Source: Bacillota bacterium
Lineage (GTDB): Bacteria > Bacillota > Clostridia > Lachnospirales > Lachnospiraceae
Direction: 5' to 3'
Assembly: GCA_023460575.1 (NCBI GenBank)
Contig: JAEWPQ010000235.1
Coordinates: 1 to 6,238 of the forward strand
DNA length: 6,238 nt
The position numbers and the translations under genes were made by a program. Shown here one piece after another: positions 5,639 through 6,238 of the stretch; position 1 is the stretch's first letter; every line of letters starts with the position of its first letter. The notes under the pieces are model-generated. The model was not told where the DNA came from and searched no databases. It worked only from the letters and a program-made list of their open reading frames with translations.

Positions 5639-6238
5639 TATGCGTTTTCTCCCTTCTGTGCTTTATTTTTCTTTTTCAGTTTGTTCGGGATTCCCTTGAT
5701 CAGCCGGAACAGCCCAGCCCAGGAGAATTCGTTGCTTCCCATGATACCTCTGCGGTAGAAGAGCACCACTGCCATAAGGAGGATGGAGAAGATTACCATA
5801 CGAAAGCCCGAACGGAACAGAGGAATCTGAACACCAGCGATGTAAAGCGGATTGTCAAAGAATCTCAGCCATTCTCTGCCTGCAGTAACCAGGAAGGAGC
5901 CGATGACGCTGCCGGTGACGCTTCCGATACCGCCTAAAACCACAATCAGCAGGATATCATAGGTTAAGTTAATAGAAAAGGTCTTGGATTCAATGGAGCG
6001 CATGAAGATCGCCAGAAGACCTCCGCCCACACCGGTGAAAAAGGAGGAAATGATAAATGCCAGCTCCTTGTAGCGGAACAGGTTCAGTCCCATGGCCTGT
6101 GCAGCCACTTCATCTTCACGGAGAGCCTTAAATGCGCGGCCGTAAGAGGAATTGATCAAAAGAACCATTAAAAGGATACAGAGGGCACACAGCCCGAATG
6201 CAACAAAAAGGTTTGGAAAACCCGGAATGCTCTTTAAT
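5638..6238 (-). CDS. livM: Branched-chain amino-acid ABC transporter permease LivM, C-terminal part
   Basis: LivM forms half of the transmembrane channel of the branched-chain amino-acid importer, with LivH as its partner. The frame stays open to the right edge of the window, so only the last 199 residues are seen. The ATG at 6168 is internal, not the start: codons for LKSIPGFPNLF and a hydrophobic segment precede it. In window numbering, membrane segments lie at about 11-28, 59-79, 91-118 and 144-161. Between the first two is the cytoplasmic coupling loop GRAFKALREDEVAAQAMGLN, which contacts the ATPases and is the best family signature. VVLGGIGSVTGSVIGS is also typical of LivM. A basic tail (about 162-199, KLKKKNK near the end) faces the cytoplasm. 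The TAA stop shares one base with the livG ATG, so translation is coupled. The operon promoter must lie right of the window. Confidence 0.94.
   Translation of the reverse strand, partial: LKSIPGFPNLFVAFGLCALCILLMVLLINSSYGRAFKALREDEVAAQAMGLNLFRYKELAFIISSFFTGVGGGLLAIFMRSIESKTFSINLTYDILLIVVLGGIGSVTGSVIGSFLVTAGREWLRFFDNPLYIAGVQIPLFRSGFRMVIFSILLMAVVLFYRRGIMGSNEFSWAGLFRLIKGIPNKLKKKNKAQKGENA

Noticed and set aside
5638..6168. A complete short membrane protein starting at the ATG at 6168.
   Set aside because: The frame stays open past this ATG to the window edge and encodes a further LivM-like hydrophobic segment, so the ATG is internal to livM.

Overview
The window looks like chromosomal DNA from a Gram-positive anaerobe of the class Clostridia, probably the Lachnospiraceae. 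This is inferred from four things: the order rbfA, nrnA, truB, ribF, strong Shine-Dalgarno sites, a moderate GC content judged by eye, and the style of the proteins. No sequence search was run. It holds two convergent gene groups separated by one strong bidirectional terminator.

The left group (1-4018, + strand) begins with the last 25 codons of rbfA (30S maturation). It continues with nrnA (DHH-family nanoRNase / pAp phosphatase), truB (tRNA pseudouridine-55 synthase) and ribF (riboflavin kinase / FAD synthetase). This is the downstream half of the conserved nusA-infB-rbfA-type translation operon. Genes are 12 nt apart or overlap by one base (truB/ribF), so they are almost certainly co-transcribed. 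After a 57-nt gap, which can fold into two mutually exclusive hairpins, comes a secreted cell-wall hydrolase with a signal peptide, two SH3-like repeats and an NlpC/P60 domain.

The right group (4075-6238, - strand) is the distal part of a branched-chain amino-acid ABC importer operon, read right to left: livM (membrane subunit, cut by the window edge), livG and livF (the two ATPases). livM and livG overlap by one base and livG and livF by 14 bases. The other permease (LivH) and the binding protein (LivK) would be expected beyond the right edge.

Every long stretch is explained by a well-known family. I found no mobile element, CRISPR array, tRNA, rRNA, riboswitch or unknown multi-gene system, and I do not claim a new one. 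The points most worth a second look are the predicted asymmetry of the LivF/LivG ATP sites, an insertion of about 24 residues in LivG, the alternative hairpins after ribF, and the position of the cell-wall hydrolase gene directly behind a translation operon.
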